A stretch of DNA of 64,000 nucleotides from an uncultured Flavobacteriaceae bacterium (GTDB taxonomy: Bacteria > Bacteroidota > Bacteroidia > Flavobacteriales > Flavobacteriaceae), in contig CANNGA010000001.1 of NCBI GenBank assembly GCA_947504035.1, positions 310,001-374,000 on the forward strand. Reading direction: 5' to 3'. Positions 9,039 through 17,456 of the stretch are shown one piece after another. Under the pieces are notes generated by a model. It was not told where the DNA came from and ran no database searches. It worked only from the letters and a program-made list of their open reading frames with translations. Within the stretch, counting starts at the first letter, position 1; each line of letters begins with the position of its first letter. A program made the translations under genes and the position numbers.

Positions 9039-10232
9039 TTAGTTACCCACGGTCCATCCTGCACCCCAAGTAGAAAACGCAGTACCTGTACCAGCACCAA
9101 TACCTGTTAAGAAATCTTCAACAGCAAAAGTATCTCCAGTATCGTTTTTAAATTGCTCTGTAACATCGTTAAATGTAACGTCAGTCGCACTTAAAACACC
9201 GTTTATTACTCCAGTTCCAGTTGGGTTTGCACTATCACCAGCATCACCATCTAAATCGAAACCTTCTGTGAAACCTTCAAGTAAAACATTGTTTAAGAAT
9301 CCTTGTGTACCTGCTCTTAAGCGAATAGCTTCGTTATTAGTATCAGAACCTAAACCTTTTATCGTTAAATTTGTAATAGTAGGTCTAGACCAGAAAATAG
9401 GGTCAGATAAATTACCTATATCCGTATTATAACCATCTCCCTCGATACCCTTATCGTGAGATTCGCCATGAGATACATAAGCATCTGTGATGTTTCCTAT
9501 ATAACCTTCTGTCCAGTCTATAGAATCATCTTGACAGTTTGTAATTACCAAGTGATCTACATTTACAGTACCACCAAAGAACTCGATACCATCATCAGCA
9601 CCTTCAAATGCTTGAATAAAATCTACTGTAGTTCCAGAACCTACACCGTAGAAAGAGAATCCATTGTTTTCAGAAGAACCATCGGCAGCACCTCCAGAGT
9701 ATTCTACACGTACATAACGTATAATACCAGAATTGTCGGCAGCGTCTGAACCACCATAAGCTAAACTTCCAATTTCAGAGGTTGCTGTAGCGTTACCAGT
9801 TACAGAGTTTAAAGGTGCGCGCCCTAAGATAATTAAACCTCCCCACTGTCCTGCGGCAGGCGTTGAAGATCCAGAAGTAAATACAATTGGATTTGCAGCG
9901 GTTCCGTTAGCGATAATTTGCGCGCCTTGAGAAATAGCTACATATACATTTGCACCGTTAGCTGCAGATCGAATTATAGCGCCTTCTCCAATTCTAAGTG
10001 TAGCACCTTCAGCTATAATTACAGGACCGTTTATAGTGTAAGCCGTATTGGCATCTAATACTAGGTCGGATGTATACGTTGCCGCAGGAACAGGAATTCC
10101 TTCTACAACGTTAGCATCATTATTGCCCTCAATGATTGTAATATCAGCGGTGTCATCTGATGCACAAGAGTTAAAAGTTAGTGCTAATAAAGCAGCGCTA
10201 AATGTTAAGAATAAATTGCGTGTGGTTTTCAT
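9039..10232 (-). CDS. Beta-helix-like surface lipoprotein paired with a TonB receptor
   Basis: 397 residues. Lipobox FNSC is followed by ASDDTAD, acidic residues like the lipoprotein surface-export signal of Flavobacteriia. The body is Gly/Asn/Thr-rich and repetitive (AYTINGPVIIAEGATLRIG, GGLIILGRAPLNS, VRVEYSGGAADG, FEGADDGIEFFGG, NCQDDSIDWTEGYIGN), which suggests a right-handed parallel beta-helix. The DDGIEFF and DDSIDW turns could bind metal or anions. It starts 28 nt downstream of the TonB receptor gene and is surely cotranscribed with it, so it may be the surface-exposed capture partner of that receptor, as SusD is for SusC. No enzyme activity is evident. Confidence 0.7.
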   Translation of the reverse strand: MKTTRNLFLTFSAALLALTFNSCASDDTADITIIEGNNDANVVEGIPVPAATYTSDLVLDANTAYTINGPVIIAEGATLRIGEGAIIRSAANGANVYVAISQGAQIIANGTAANPIVFTSGSSTPAAGQWGGLIILGRAPLNSVTGNATATSEIGSLAYGGSDAADNSGIIRYVRVEYSGGAADGSSENNGFSFYGVGSGTTVDFIQAFEGADDGIEFFGGTVNVDHLVITNCQDDSIDWTEGYIGNITDAYVSHGESHDKGIEGDGYNTDIGNLSDPIFWSRPTITNLTIKGLGSDTNNEAIRLRAGTQGFLNNVLLEGFTEGFDLDGDAGDSANPTGTGVINGVLSATDVTFNDVTEQFKNDTGDTFAVEDFLTGIGAGTGTAFSTWGAGWTVGN

Positions 10233-10260
10233 TTTCTTAAAATTAAAGTGTTGTTTTTGT

Positions 10261-13101
10261 TTAAAATTTGTATTTTAATTGTAATCCTATGTTCAATCCT
10301 TTTCTGTAGTTCGTAACATCTTTACCATTGGCAGAGGTTACTAATATGTCTCCGTCTGCACTCTCTCTAATGTAACGTACACGAGGATTTAAAATATTTT
10401 TCACGGCAAAGTTGGCTTGAAATTTTTCACCAATTTTGTTTCTTAAAATAAAGTCTAAAGAAGGAATTCCTTTTTCAATAACATTACCTAAAGCACCAGA
10501 ACCTAAAGCATCTATTCTATCTGAGAAATAAGATGTTGATAAGGTCGCAGAGGGTTTGAAATTGTCATTTAAAGTTGGAGCATAGGTAATATCGGCGTTA
10601 CCTACAAAAGGAGAGGCGCCTTGTAATTGTTCTTTGTCTTCAGAAAAGCTTACGCTAAAAGTACCGACAATATTATCGTATAAATCTTGTTCTGTATGCA
10701 TAATTGTAGCATTGACACCGAAGGAAAGTTCTGCTTCGTCGTCTTCGTTTAGAATTAGATTTTTTCTAAAATCAATTTCAGCTCCAAATACTTGCGCCTT
10801 TTCACCTGTTCTAAAGAAGCGTTGTGTTCCTGTCGCATCGAAAGCTACAACTAAGTTTACAGGATCATCAATTCGCTTGTAGAAAGTACTAACAGCGAAT
10901 AATTCTAAAGGGCTTAAAAACCATTCGTATTTTAAATCTATATTAATCACATTAGAGAAAGAGACATCTGGAACATTAACAAAACCTGTATTGTCACCTC
11001 TTCCAAATAAATCGGGGTTACCACCAATACGTTGTGATACACTTTCGTATACAAAAGGAGCTACTTCTTTAAATTCTGGAAGTGAAATAGTTCTACTTGC
11101 CGAGAAACGTAAATTTTGATCTTCTTGTAACGCATATTTCACACTTAAACTTGGTAGGAATAAATCATCGGAATCAGAAACAGAACCTACGCCGTTATTA
11201 CCGAGGTTAATCACGTCATAAGACACGGTTTGGTCAAAAGATTCTACACGAAGACCTGGTACAATTAACCATTTATCGTCAAGGTTAATTTGCGCATTAA
11301 CATATCCTGCATGAATGTCCAGTTTACCATCGTAAGTGTTCTCGTCTAAGCCAGGACGGTTCACATTGCTCTGCCCAGGGATTGGGTTAATAATGTTAAC
11401 GGTAAAACCTCCAGGAGAAACACTAGTATTTAGGTTGCTGAAAGAGAAGAAGTTATTTAAGCTATTAACATTTGGTACGGTAGGGTCTCCAATAATGTCC
11501 AATCCAAATCTAGTATTGTCGAAATTACGTTCTTTAGACCTTCCGTTATAGCCAATGTTTAACTTTGTGTTTTCAATAGTTTTAACAGTAAGATTTAAAC
11601 GGCCGTTAAATTCTTCATCTTGTATGTTTTGAAAATAACGTTGGTTATCGAAATCCACATTGCTAAAGAATTCTGGATTTGTATTAGGATCATTGTCTAA
11701 GGCAAATTGAAAGTTTTCAAAGCTAAAACGCTTTCTGTCTGGCTCGTTAGCATTAACAAAGTTATGACCAAAACCCCAATCTAGATCTAAAGGCTCAAAT
11801 TTATGTTTACCCGTTAATTGGTTTACGTAAATCAAGTTTTCATTAAACTGTATGTTTTTTTGAAAGAAACCTTGATCTGTATCTTCTATGGCATCCCTAT
11901 TTCTACCCGTACCATCTATACCAAAGAAACCTACTTTGTCTGATGAACTGTTTATAAATAATGAATTGGCTTTGATGGAGTTATTACCATCTATTTTATA
12001 GATAATAGAAGCCATAGCTGTTGTTGTTGTGCCATACTCAAACTCTTCGGCAGCATCAAATGCTTTATTTTCTACGTTTGTAAAATCTACAGAAACACCT
12101 CTTCGGTATTCAAAGTTGTTCTCGAAAGATCCTGTTCCGTAAAAACTAAGTTTAGAACCATCTTTAAAAGAGAATGACTTCCCAAAAGACCCTCCAAAAC
12201 TAACGTTTATAGGTGCTCCTGCGTCTACAGGGTCTACACCGTGATTAAGGATTACAGCGAAAGGCTCTTGCGAAAACCTGTTGTAAAACCCAAAGTAACC
12301 AGTACCTTCACTTCTAATAAAATTTTTATCTACGGCATTGGTGTTTATACCAGAACCAACACTAAATTCAAAAAAGCCGTCTCCTGTATAATCTTTAGAG
12401 GTAATATCTACGTTACCAGCAGCAAAATCAGCATAAAACTTAGAAGAGTACGCTTTACTAATAGACACATTTTCTATAATATCAGATGAAAATAAGTTTA
12501 AATCAATATTCTTCTTACTCACATCATTAGAAGGTAGAGATAAACCGTTAAGTGTGGTGTTTAAATATCTATCGCTTAAACCGCGAACGTATACATTACT
12601 AGAGCCTTCTTGTTTAGAAACTCCAGATATTTTTGATACAGCACCCGCTGCATCGCTAACACCTTTTTTTGCAAGCTCAACAGTTCCAATAGTTTGCTTG
12701 ATCTCTACAGCTTTTTTCTGGTCTAAAAGTGTAGCTGCTTCAGTTTCTTTTTTTCGACTTACACTAATAACAACCTCGTCTAAAGAGGCAGCACTTGCAG
12801 ACATAACTAGATCTAACTTGGTTGTGTTTCCTGCTGTAATCGTAATTGTTTTTTCTTGCGTCTCGTAACCTACAAAACTAACTTGTAAAGTATACGATCC
12901 AGCTTCTAAACCTTTAATTTCGTAAAGCCCATCAAAATCAGACGTTGTTCCTTTTGTGGTGCCTTTAATCAATACATTAGCAAACGCTAATGGTTCATTA
13001 TTATAGTCTTTGTCAGTAAGTTTTCCAGATACTGACCCTGTGTCTTGAGCCTGAGCTAACACACTGGTAAAGAGAAGTAATAATAGTAAAAAATGTCTCA
13101 T
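10261..13101 (-). CDS. TonB-dependent receptor (carboxypeptidase-like domain, plug, barrel), probable phosphate-limitation gene
   Basis: 946 residues. A signal peptide ending LAQAQD is followed by a CarboxypepD_reg-like domain (about 22-110, with AGSYTLQVSFVGYETQEKTI), a plug (KKGVSDAAGAVSKISGVSKQ, VYVRGLSDRYLNTTLNGLSL, NVDITSKDY) and a large barrel ending in aromatic LNIGLQLKYKF. It probably forms an operon with the downstream beta-helix lipoprotein. The promoter carries five 11-bp-phased Pho-box-like repeats, and the phosphate transporter lies close by. Uptake of a phosphorus compound is therefore the most likely job. This is inference: no binding residues can be assigned. Confidence 0.82.
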   Translation of the reverse strand: MRHFLLLLLLFTSVLAQAQDTGSVSGKLTDKDYNNEPLAFANVLIKGTTKGTTSDFDGLYEIKGLEAGSYTLQVSFVGYETQEKTITITAGNTTKLDLVMSASAASLDEVVISVSRKKETEAATLLDQKKAVEIKQTIGTVELAKKGVSDAAGAVSKISGVSKQEGSSNVYVRGLSDRYLNTTLNGLSLPSNDVSKKNIDLNLFSSDIIENVSISKAYSSKFYADFAAGNVDITSKDYTGDGFFEFSVGSGINTNAVDKNFIRSEGTGYFGFYNRFSQEPFAVILNHGVDPVDAGAPINVSFGGSFGKSFSFKDGSKLSFYGTGSFENNFEYRRGVSVDFTNVENKAFDAAEEFEYGTTTTAMASIIYKIDGNNSIKANSLFINSSSDKVGFFGIDGTGRNRDAIEDTDQGFFQKNIQFNENLIYVNQLTGKHKFEPLDLDWGFGHNFVNANEPDRKRFSFENFQFALDNDPNTNPEFFSNVDFDNQRYFQNIQDEEFNGRLNLTVKTIENTKLNIGYNGRSKERNFDNTRFGLDIIGDPTVPNVNSLNNFFSFSNLNTSVSPGGFTVNIINPIPGQSNVNRPGLDENTYDGKLDIHAGYVNAQINLDDKWLIVPGLRVESFDQTVSYDVINLGNNGVGSVSDSDDLFLPSLSVKYALQEDQNLRFSASRTISLPEFKEVAPFVYESVSQRIGGNPDLFGRGDNTGFVNVPDVSFSNVINIDLKYEWFLSPLELFAVSTFYKRIDDPVNLVVAFDATGTQRFFRTGEKAQVFGAEIDFRKNLILNEDDEAELSFGVNATIMHTEQDLYDNIVGTFSVSFSEDKEQLQGASPFVGNADITYAPTLNDNFKPSATLSTSYFSDRIDALGSGALGNVIEKGIPSLDFILRNKIGEKFQANFAVKNILNPRVRYIRESADGDILVTSANGKDVTNYRKGLNIGLQLKYKF

Positions 13102-13124
13102 TATTTCGTTTTAATTTGTTGCCG

Positions 13125-13202
13125 CAAAGAAACCACCTCTTTGTGACTATTGTGTTATTACACAATTAAAGAACTGTAATAAAAGCGTTAGTTTAACGTT
13201 AT
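13125..13202 (-). promoter_or_regulatory. Pho-box-like promoter of the TonB receptor/beta-helix operon
   Basis: Five octamers in exact 11-bp register: TGTGTTAT (13151), ACAATTAA (13162), ACTGTAAT (13173), AGCGTTAG (13184) and AACGTTAT (13195). They match AATGTTAT at 6, 4, 6, 5 and 7 of 8 positions. A -7-like TTTCTTTG (minus strand) lies at 13125-13132, 18 nt from the nearest repeat and 23 nt from the start codon. Confidence 0.55.
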
Positions 13203-13301
13203 CAAAGGCGCTGTTTTTTTAAGGATTGTTTACAATAAATTAACATTTGATTAAGAAAGTGCTATTTGTAGAAAAGCCCTTTCAGGTACTGGACTAGGCC
13301 T

Positions 13302-13343
13302 AAAAAAAAGCACTTTTTACAATTGTAAAAAGTGCTTTTTTTT
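13302..13343 (-). terminator. Terminator of the small carboxypeptidase-regulatory-like gene
   Basis: Perfect long palindrome: AAAAAAAAGCACTTTTTAC facing GTAAAAAGTGCTTTTTTTT around AATT. It is 30 nt past the stop of the leftward gene at 13373 and separates it from the TonB receptor promoter. Confidence 0.85.
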
Positions 13344-13372
13344 AAATAGGTATGTTAAATTAATGTATACGT

Positions 13373-13750
13373 TTAATTATGTTTTATAGCATCATCTTGT
13401 GTTTTAGATGCAGAGGCTGCGAACGCTAAAGTAAGGTCATCTAAAGATAAAGAAGAAGCGTGAAGCACAACATCGGTAGGCGCATTTAAAGTGGCAACGA
13501 TTTCTTTGGTTTCATATCCCGTAAAACTACATACTAAGGTATAAGTACCTTGTGCTAGGTTGTCAAAACTAAAAGTGCCTGTTTCATTTGTTAACGCCTT
13601 TTGTCCTGTTTCTTTTAAAGTTACTTTAGCTAATAATAGCGGAGCGCTATCACTTTCTGCATCGGTAATAATACCACTAATTGTGTTTGTGTTTTGAGCA
13701 AAACTAAAAGTGCTTAGCGTTAGTAATAGTACTGAGAGTAATACTTTCAT
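13373..13750 (-). CDS. Orphan carboxypeptidase-regulatory-like (CRD) secreted domain
   Basis: 125 residues from the ATG at 13750 (an in-frame ATG at 13765 lies further up but would precede the signal peptide). A signal peptide ending FSFAQ is followed by one beta-sandwich: SGIITDAESDSAPLLLAKV, NETGTFSFDNLAQGTYTLV, FTGYETKEIV. This closely resembles the N-terminal domain of the TonB receptor next door (SGKLTDKD..EPLAFANV, GSYTLQVSFVGYETQE), but no plug or barrel follows. It could be a stand-alone CRD module or a domain split from a receptor. It has its own promoter with Pho-box-like repeats and its own terminator, which argues against a decaying fragment. Confidence 0.7.
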   Translation of the reverse strand: MKVLLSVLLLTLSTFSFAQNTNTISGIITDAESDSAPLLLAKVTLKETGQKALTNETGTFSFDNLAQGTYTLVCSFTGYETKEIVATLNAPTDVVLHASSLSLDDLTLAFAASASKTQDDAIKHN

Positions 13751-13773
13751 GAAATTGAAAATCATTTTTTTTG

Positions 13774-13851
13774 CAAAGAAACTGGTTTAATGCGATTTAA
13801 GTGTTACCGAATCATTAAACCTAAATAACTAAAATGTTATCTTAATGTTAA
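13774..13851 (-). promoter_or_regulatory. Pho-box-like promoter of the orphan CRD gene
   Basis: Five octamers in exact 11-bp register: AGTGTTAC (13800), ATCATTAA (13811), TAAATAAC (13822), AATGTTAT (13833) and AATGTTAA (13844). The -7-like TTTCTTTG (minus strand) at 13774-13781 is 18 nt from the first repeat and 23 nt from the start codon, the same geometry as at the TonB receptor promoter. The second and third octamers are weak. Confidence 0.55.
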
Positions 13852-13913
13852 CAGGTTTTCTGGATTGTATGTTCACGAAAACAATTATCTTGCTTTCCTT
13901 TTATGGTTAGGAT

Positions 13914-15254
13914 ATGAACTGGGCACAATTACTTTCTTTAAAACGCTATGGAGACACCAATGAGCGCTTAAGAACAGCACAAGATGAAACGCGTTTAGGA
14001 TTTGATGTGGATTACGATCGCATTGTATTTTCGCAAGAATTTAGGAGTTTACAAGACAAAACACAGGTTATTCCCTTGTCTCAAACCGATTTTGTACATA
14101 CGAGACTTACACACAGTTTAGAGGTAAGTGTGGTAGGCCGTTCTTTAGGACGACAAGTCGGGAAGAGGGTGCTGGAGAAGCATCCAGATTTGCAAGCTGT
14201 TCATGGCTATCAGGCTAATGATTTTGGCGCTATAGTAGCTACAGCAGCCTTAGCACATGACATAGGGAATCCTCCTTTTGGACATTCTGGAGAAAAAGCT
14301 ATTGGCGAATTTTTTAAATCTGGAGGCGGCCAACAATTTAAGGCCTCATTAACAGAGGCTGCCTATCAAGACCTCTGTGATTTTGAAGGCAATGCCAATG
14401 GTTTTAAAATTTTAACCCAAAGTAGAGCAGGACGTAAAGGCGGGTTGCGTTTAAGTTATGCGACATTAGGTGCATTTACCAAATATCCCAAAGCGTCTCT
14501 GCCTAAAAAGCCTACAACGCATATTGCAGATAAAAAATACGGTTTTTTTCAGTCGGAAAAAGAGGCCTTTAATGATGTAGCAGATACATTAGGGCTGGTA
14601 AAGCGCAATGCAGCGCATTCTGGGTATGCACGTCACCCTTTAGCGTATTTGGTAGAAGCTGCAGATGATATTTGTTATACGATTATCGACTTTGAAGATG
14701 GGATTAACTTAGGACTTATTCCAGAAGAATATGCTTTAGAGTATTTGTCTAAATTGATTCGTGAAAATATTAAAACCGAAAACTATTATGCTTTAAAAAC
14801 CAAGGCAGATCGCGTAAGTTACCTTAGAGCATTAGCTATTGGTGCCTTAATTAATGATGCCGTAAGTATTTTTATGGCTAATGAAACGGCTATTTTGGAA
14901 GGGACTTTCGATGCAGCACTTTTAGATAAGAGCAAATACGAAGCTCAAATTAAAGATATTATAAAAATTAGTATTGAGAAAATTTACCAATCTGAAGAGG
15001 TTATCGATAAAGAGATTGCAGGTTATCAGATTATAAATAAACTTTTAGAGGTCTACACTAAAGCTGTTAATAACAATTTTAAAGGTACAGCCTCTAATTA
15101 TGATGCTCTTATCTTAAAGCGCTTACCAGATACTATAGATTTTAATGCTCCCGAACTGTATGATAGATTATTAGCGGTATGCCATTATGTGTCTTTGTTG
15201 AGCGATCGTAAAGCCATACAAAATTTTAAGAATATAGAAGGCGTAGCGTTTTAA
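13914..15254 (+). CDS. dgt: dGTP triphosphohydrolase / HD-domain dNTPase
   Basis: 446 residues, the usual length of the family. It hydrolyses dGTP (or dNTPs) to the nucleoside and triphosphate and keeps nucleotide pools in balance. Metal-binding HD residues are visible: H67 in TRLTHSLEVS, H115-D116 in LAHDIGNPPFGHSGE, and the downstream YLVEAADDICYTIID segment. The N-terminal YDRIVFSQEFRSLQDKTQV is diagnostic of the Dgt family. It is divergent from the orphan CRD gene and convergent with dxs with a 27-nt gap. A possible promoter is TTG at 13864-13866 with TATCTTG at 13886-13892. Confidence 0.92.
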   Translation: MNWAQLLSLKRYGDTNERLRTAQDETRLGFDVDYDRIVFSQEFRSLQDKTQVIPLSQTDFVHTRLTHSLEVSVVGRSLGRQVGKRVLEKHPDLQAVHGYQANDFGAIVATAALAHDIGNPPFGHSGEKAIGEFFKSGGGQQFKASLTEAAYQDLCDFEGNANGFKILTQSRAGRKGGLRLSYATLGAFTKYPKASLPKKPTTHIADKKYGFFQSEKEAFNDVADTLGLVKRNAAHSGYARHPLAYLVEAADDICYTIIDFEDGINLGLIPEEYALEYLSKLIRENIKTENYYALKTKADRVSYLRALAIGALINDAVSIFMANETAILEGTFDAALLDKSKYEAQIKDIIKISIEKIYQSEEVIDKEIAGYQIINKLLEVYTKAVNNNFKGTASNYDALILKRLPDTIDFNAPELYDRLLAVCHYVSLLSDRKAIQNFKNIEGVAF

Positions 15255-15281
15255 AACAGGTGTAATACGCAATACATCAAT

Positions 15282-17045
15282 TTAAGGTTGTGCTTGTAAA
15301 GTTGTTATCAGTTGGCGCAAGCTATTAGTATCTAATCCCACTAATGTTTGTAATTCATCAACACGACCGTGTTCTACAAACTGATCTGGAATGCCTTGAG
15401 TTTTAATACTGTTCGTATATTGGTGATGTGCCGCAAATTCTAAAATAACCGATCCAAAACCACCAGATAAAGCGTTGTCTTCTACGGTAACAATACTATC
15501 ATGGGTTTTAAAAATACGATGCAATAGCGCCTCGTCTAAAGGTTTCACAAAGCGCATGTCGTAATGCGATACCTTTAGATCTGTAATTGCAGCAGTGACA
15601 TTTTTAGCTATAGTACCGATACTAAGTACGGCGATGGCATCTCCTTGTTTTAGTTGTTCTGCTGTACCTATGTCTATTGCATTAAAAGGTTGTTGCCAAT
15701 CTATGGTAACACCTCGACCTCTAGGATAGCGAATCGCTATAGGATGTTCTAGACCAAGTTGTGCGGTATACATAATGTTGCGCAACTCAATTTCGTTACG
15801 GGGCGCAAAAATAATAAGATTAGGAATGCAGCGTAGGTAACTTAAATCGAAAACACCATGATGTGTAGCTCCATCTTCACCCACTAAACCAGCGCGGTCT
15901 AAACAAAACACCACAGGAAGGTTTTGTAGGGCAACGTCATGAATAATTTGATCGTAAGCCCGTTGTATAAAGGTAGAGTAAATGGTGCAAAAAGGGATCA
16001 GCCCTTGTGTGGCCATACCAGCGGCTAGTGTTACGGCATGCTGCTCGGCAATACCAACGTCGAAAGCCCGTTCTGGAAGGGTTTCCATCATAAATTTAAG
16101 CGAACTTCCTGTAGGCATAGCAGGCGTAATGCCTACGATGTTTTTATTAGCCTTAGCCAATTCCACAATAGTATGTCCAAAAACATCTTGGTATTTTGGC
16201 GGTTGTACTTTAGGAGGGCTGTAAGGCAGTTCCCCTGTTTTAGCATCGAATTTTCCAGGCGCATGGTATTTTACTTGGTCTGCTTCTGCTTGTTTTAAGC
16301 CCTTACCTTTGGTGGTGATTACATGTAAAAGTTTAGGCCCTTTAACAGCTTTAAGACGTTTTAATTCTGAAATTAAAGCTGTAAAATCATGACCGTCTAC
16401 AGGGCCAGAGTAGTCGATGTTTAAAGCTTCAATGCTATTATTTCGGCGTTGTGTGCCTTTTTTAACATTGGTTAAATATTGTTTTAAAGCCCCAACACTG
16501 GGGTCTATACCAATAGCATTATCGTTTAAAATAATTAAGAGATTAGCAGAGGTAACTCCCGCATGGTTTAAACCTTCGAAAGCCATACCGCTCGCAATAG
16601 AAGCATCGCCAATAACGGCAATATGGTGTCTGTCTTCGCCTTTAAGTTGCGACGCAATAGCCATACCTAAAGCTGCAGAAATTGTTGTAGAAGAATGGCC
16701 TACACCAAAGGTATCATACGCACTTTCGCTGCGTTTAGGGAAACCACTAATACCGCCCAATTGCCTGTTGGTATGAAACACATCACGACGGCCTGTTAAG
16801 ATTTTATGACCATAGGCTTGGTGCCCAACGTCCCAGAGTAATTGGTCTACAGGGGTGTTATAAACATAATGTAGTGCAATTGTCAACTCTATCACACCTA
16901 AACTAGCTCCCAAATGCCCTTCTTTGGTCGCTACAATTGTAATAATGAATTCGCGCAATTCTTGCGCAAGTTGCGTTAAGTCTTTTGGAGCTAAAAGCCG
17001 AAGATCTTCTGGCAAATTTATGGTATTTAAAAGCGGATACTGCAC
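15282..17045 (-). CDS. dxs: 1-deoxy-D-xylulose-5-phosphate synthase
   Basis: 587 residues, a little shorter than the common 620. It condenses pyruvate and glyceraldehyde 3-phosphate with thiamine diphosphate, the first step of the MEP isoprenoid pathway. Visible motifs are LLWDVGHQAYGHKILTGRR, the thiamine diphosphate/Mg site GDASIASGMAFEGLNHAG, DVGIAEQHAVTLAAGMA (catalytic Glu) and LDRAGLVGEDGATHHG. The start is a GTG at 17045, the only in-frame start just before the conserved N-terminus. A perfect -7 element lies 4 nt upstream, so the mRNA may be leaderless. Dxs in Flavobacteriia supplies menaquinone and undecaprenol precursors; a polyprenyl synthase lies further on at 35274. Confidence 0.93.
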   Translation of the reverse strand: MQYPLLNTINLPEDLRLLAPKDLTQLAQELREFIITIVATKEGHLGASLGVIELTIALHYVYNTPVDQLLWDVGHQAYGHKILTGRRDVFHTNRQLGGISGFPKRSESAYDTFGVGHSSTTISAALGMAIASQLKGEDRHHIAVIGDASIASGMAFEGLNHAGVTSANLLIILNDNAIGIDPSVGALKQYLTNVKKGTQRRNNSIEALNIDYSGPVDGHDFTALISELKRLKAVKGPKLLHVITTKGKGLKQAEADQVKYHAPGKFDAKTGELPYSPPKVQPPKYQDVFGHTIVELAKANKNIVGITPAMPTGSSLKFMMETLPERAFDVGIAEQHAVTLAAGMATQGLIPFCTIYSTFIQRAYDQIIHDVALQNLPVVFCLDRAGLVGEDGATHHGVFDLSYLRCIPNLIIFAPRNEIELRNIMYTAQLGLEHPIAIRYPRGRGVTIDWQQPFNAIDIGTAEQLKQGDAIAVLSIGTIAKNVTAAITDLKVSHYDMRFVKPLDEALLHRIFKTHDSIVTVEDNALSGGFGSVILEFAAHHQYTNSIKTQGIPDQFVEHGRVDELQTLVGLDTNSLRQLITTLQAQP

Positions 17046-17049
17046 AGTG

Positions 17050-17057
17050 CAAAAGTA
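17050..17057 (-). promoter_or_regulatory. -7 promoter element of dxs
   Basis: TACTTTTG on the minus strand fits TANNTTTG exactly and ends only 4 nt before the GTG start codon. Transcription would begin at or next to the start codon. Confidence 0.4.
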
Positions 17058-17147
17058 CAGTTTTCGACACGCTTTAACTAAAACCTGTATTAGAAATTAT
17101 TTAACAATGTTATTCACGCTATTTTAGGCGTCATTCACGACATTTTT

Positions 17148-17179
17148 TTGGATAAGCCCTTTGTTTACAGGTAGTTTTG
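17148..17179 (+). promoter_or_regulatory. Bacteroidota promoter of the 17206-22344 operon
   Basis: TTG at 17148-17150, a 21-nt spacer and TAGTTTTG at 17172-17179 fit the consensus exactly; the ATG of the first gene is at 17206. I see no further clear promoter inside the operon. Confidence 0.6.
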
Positions 17180-17205
17180 AGGAAAATAGTAACAAATAAG
17201 ATATT

Positions 17206-17442
17206 ATGAAACAAGTATTAGAGTATCGTTATGCATGGGATATACAACACAATATCGGGCATGTGAGATTAAAATTAAACGATGGAAATTGGACCAATTG
17301 GAAGCGACATGATAACGCTGTAGAATTTCAAATAATAATTACAACACTCCGTAATGAAACACCTGTTTTCTTAAATAGAAACAAACAAGGCCATGTGTTT
17401 CTGCAGACTACAAATGAATCTGTTGGCGAAAATGAATTTTGA
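17206..17442 (+). CDS. Small hypothetical protein, first gene of accessory operon
   Basis: 78 residues, soluble, no signal peptide or motif that I recognise. It is rich in polar and aromatic residues with two WK/NW pairs (WTNWKRHDNAVEFQ). A perfect promoter precedes it, and the next gene starts 14 nt after its stop, so it is a genuine first gene of an operon rather than a chance ORF. Function unknown. Confidence 0.55.
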   Translation: MKQVLEYRYAWDIQHNIGHVRLKLNDGNWTNWKRHDNAVEFQIIITTLRNETPVFLNRNKQGHVFLQTTNESVGENEF

Positions 17443-17456
17443 AAATAAGTAATATC

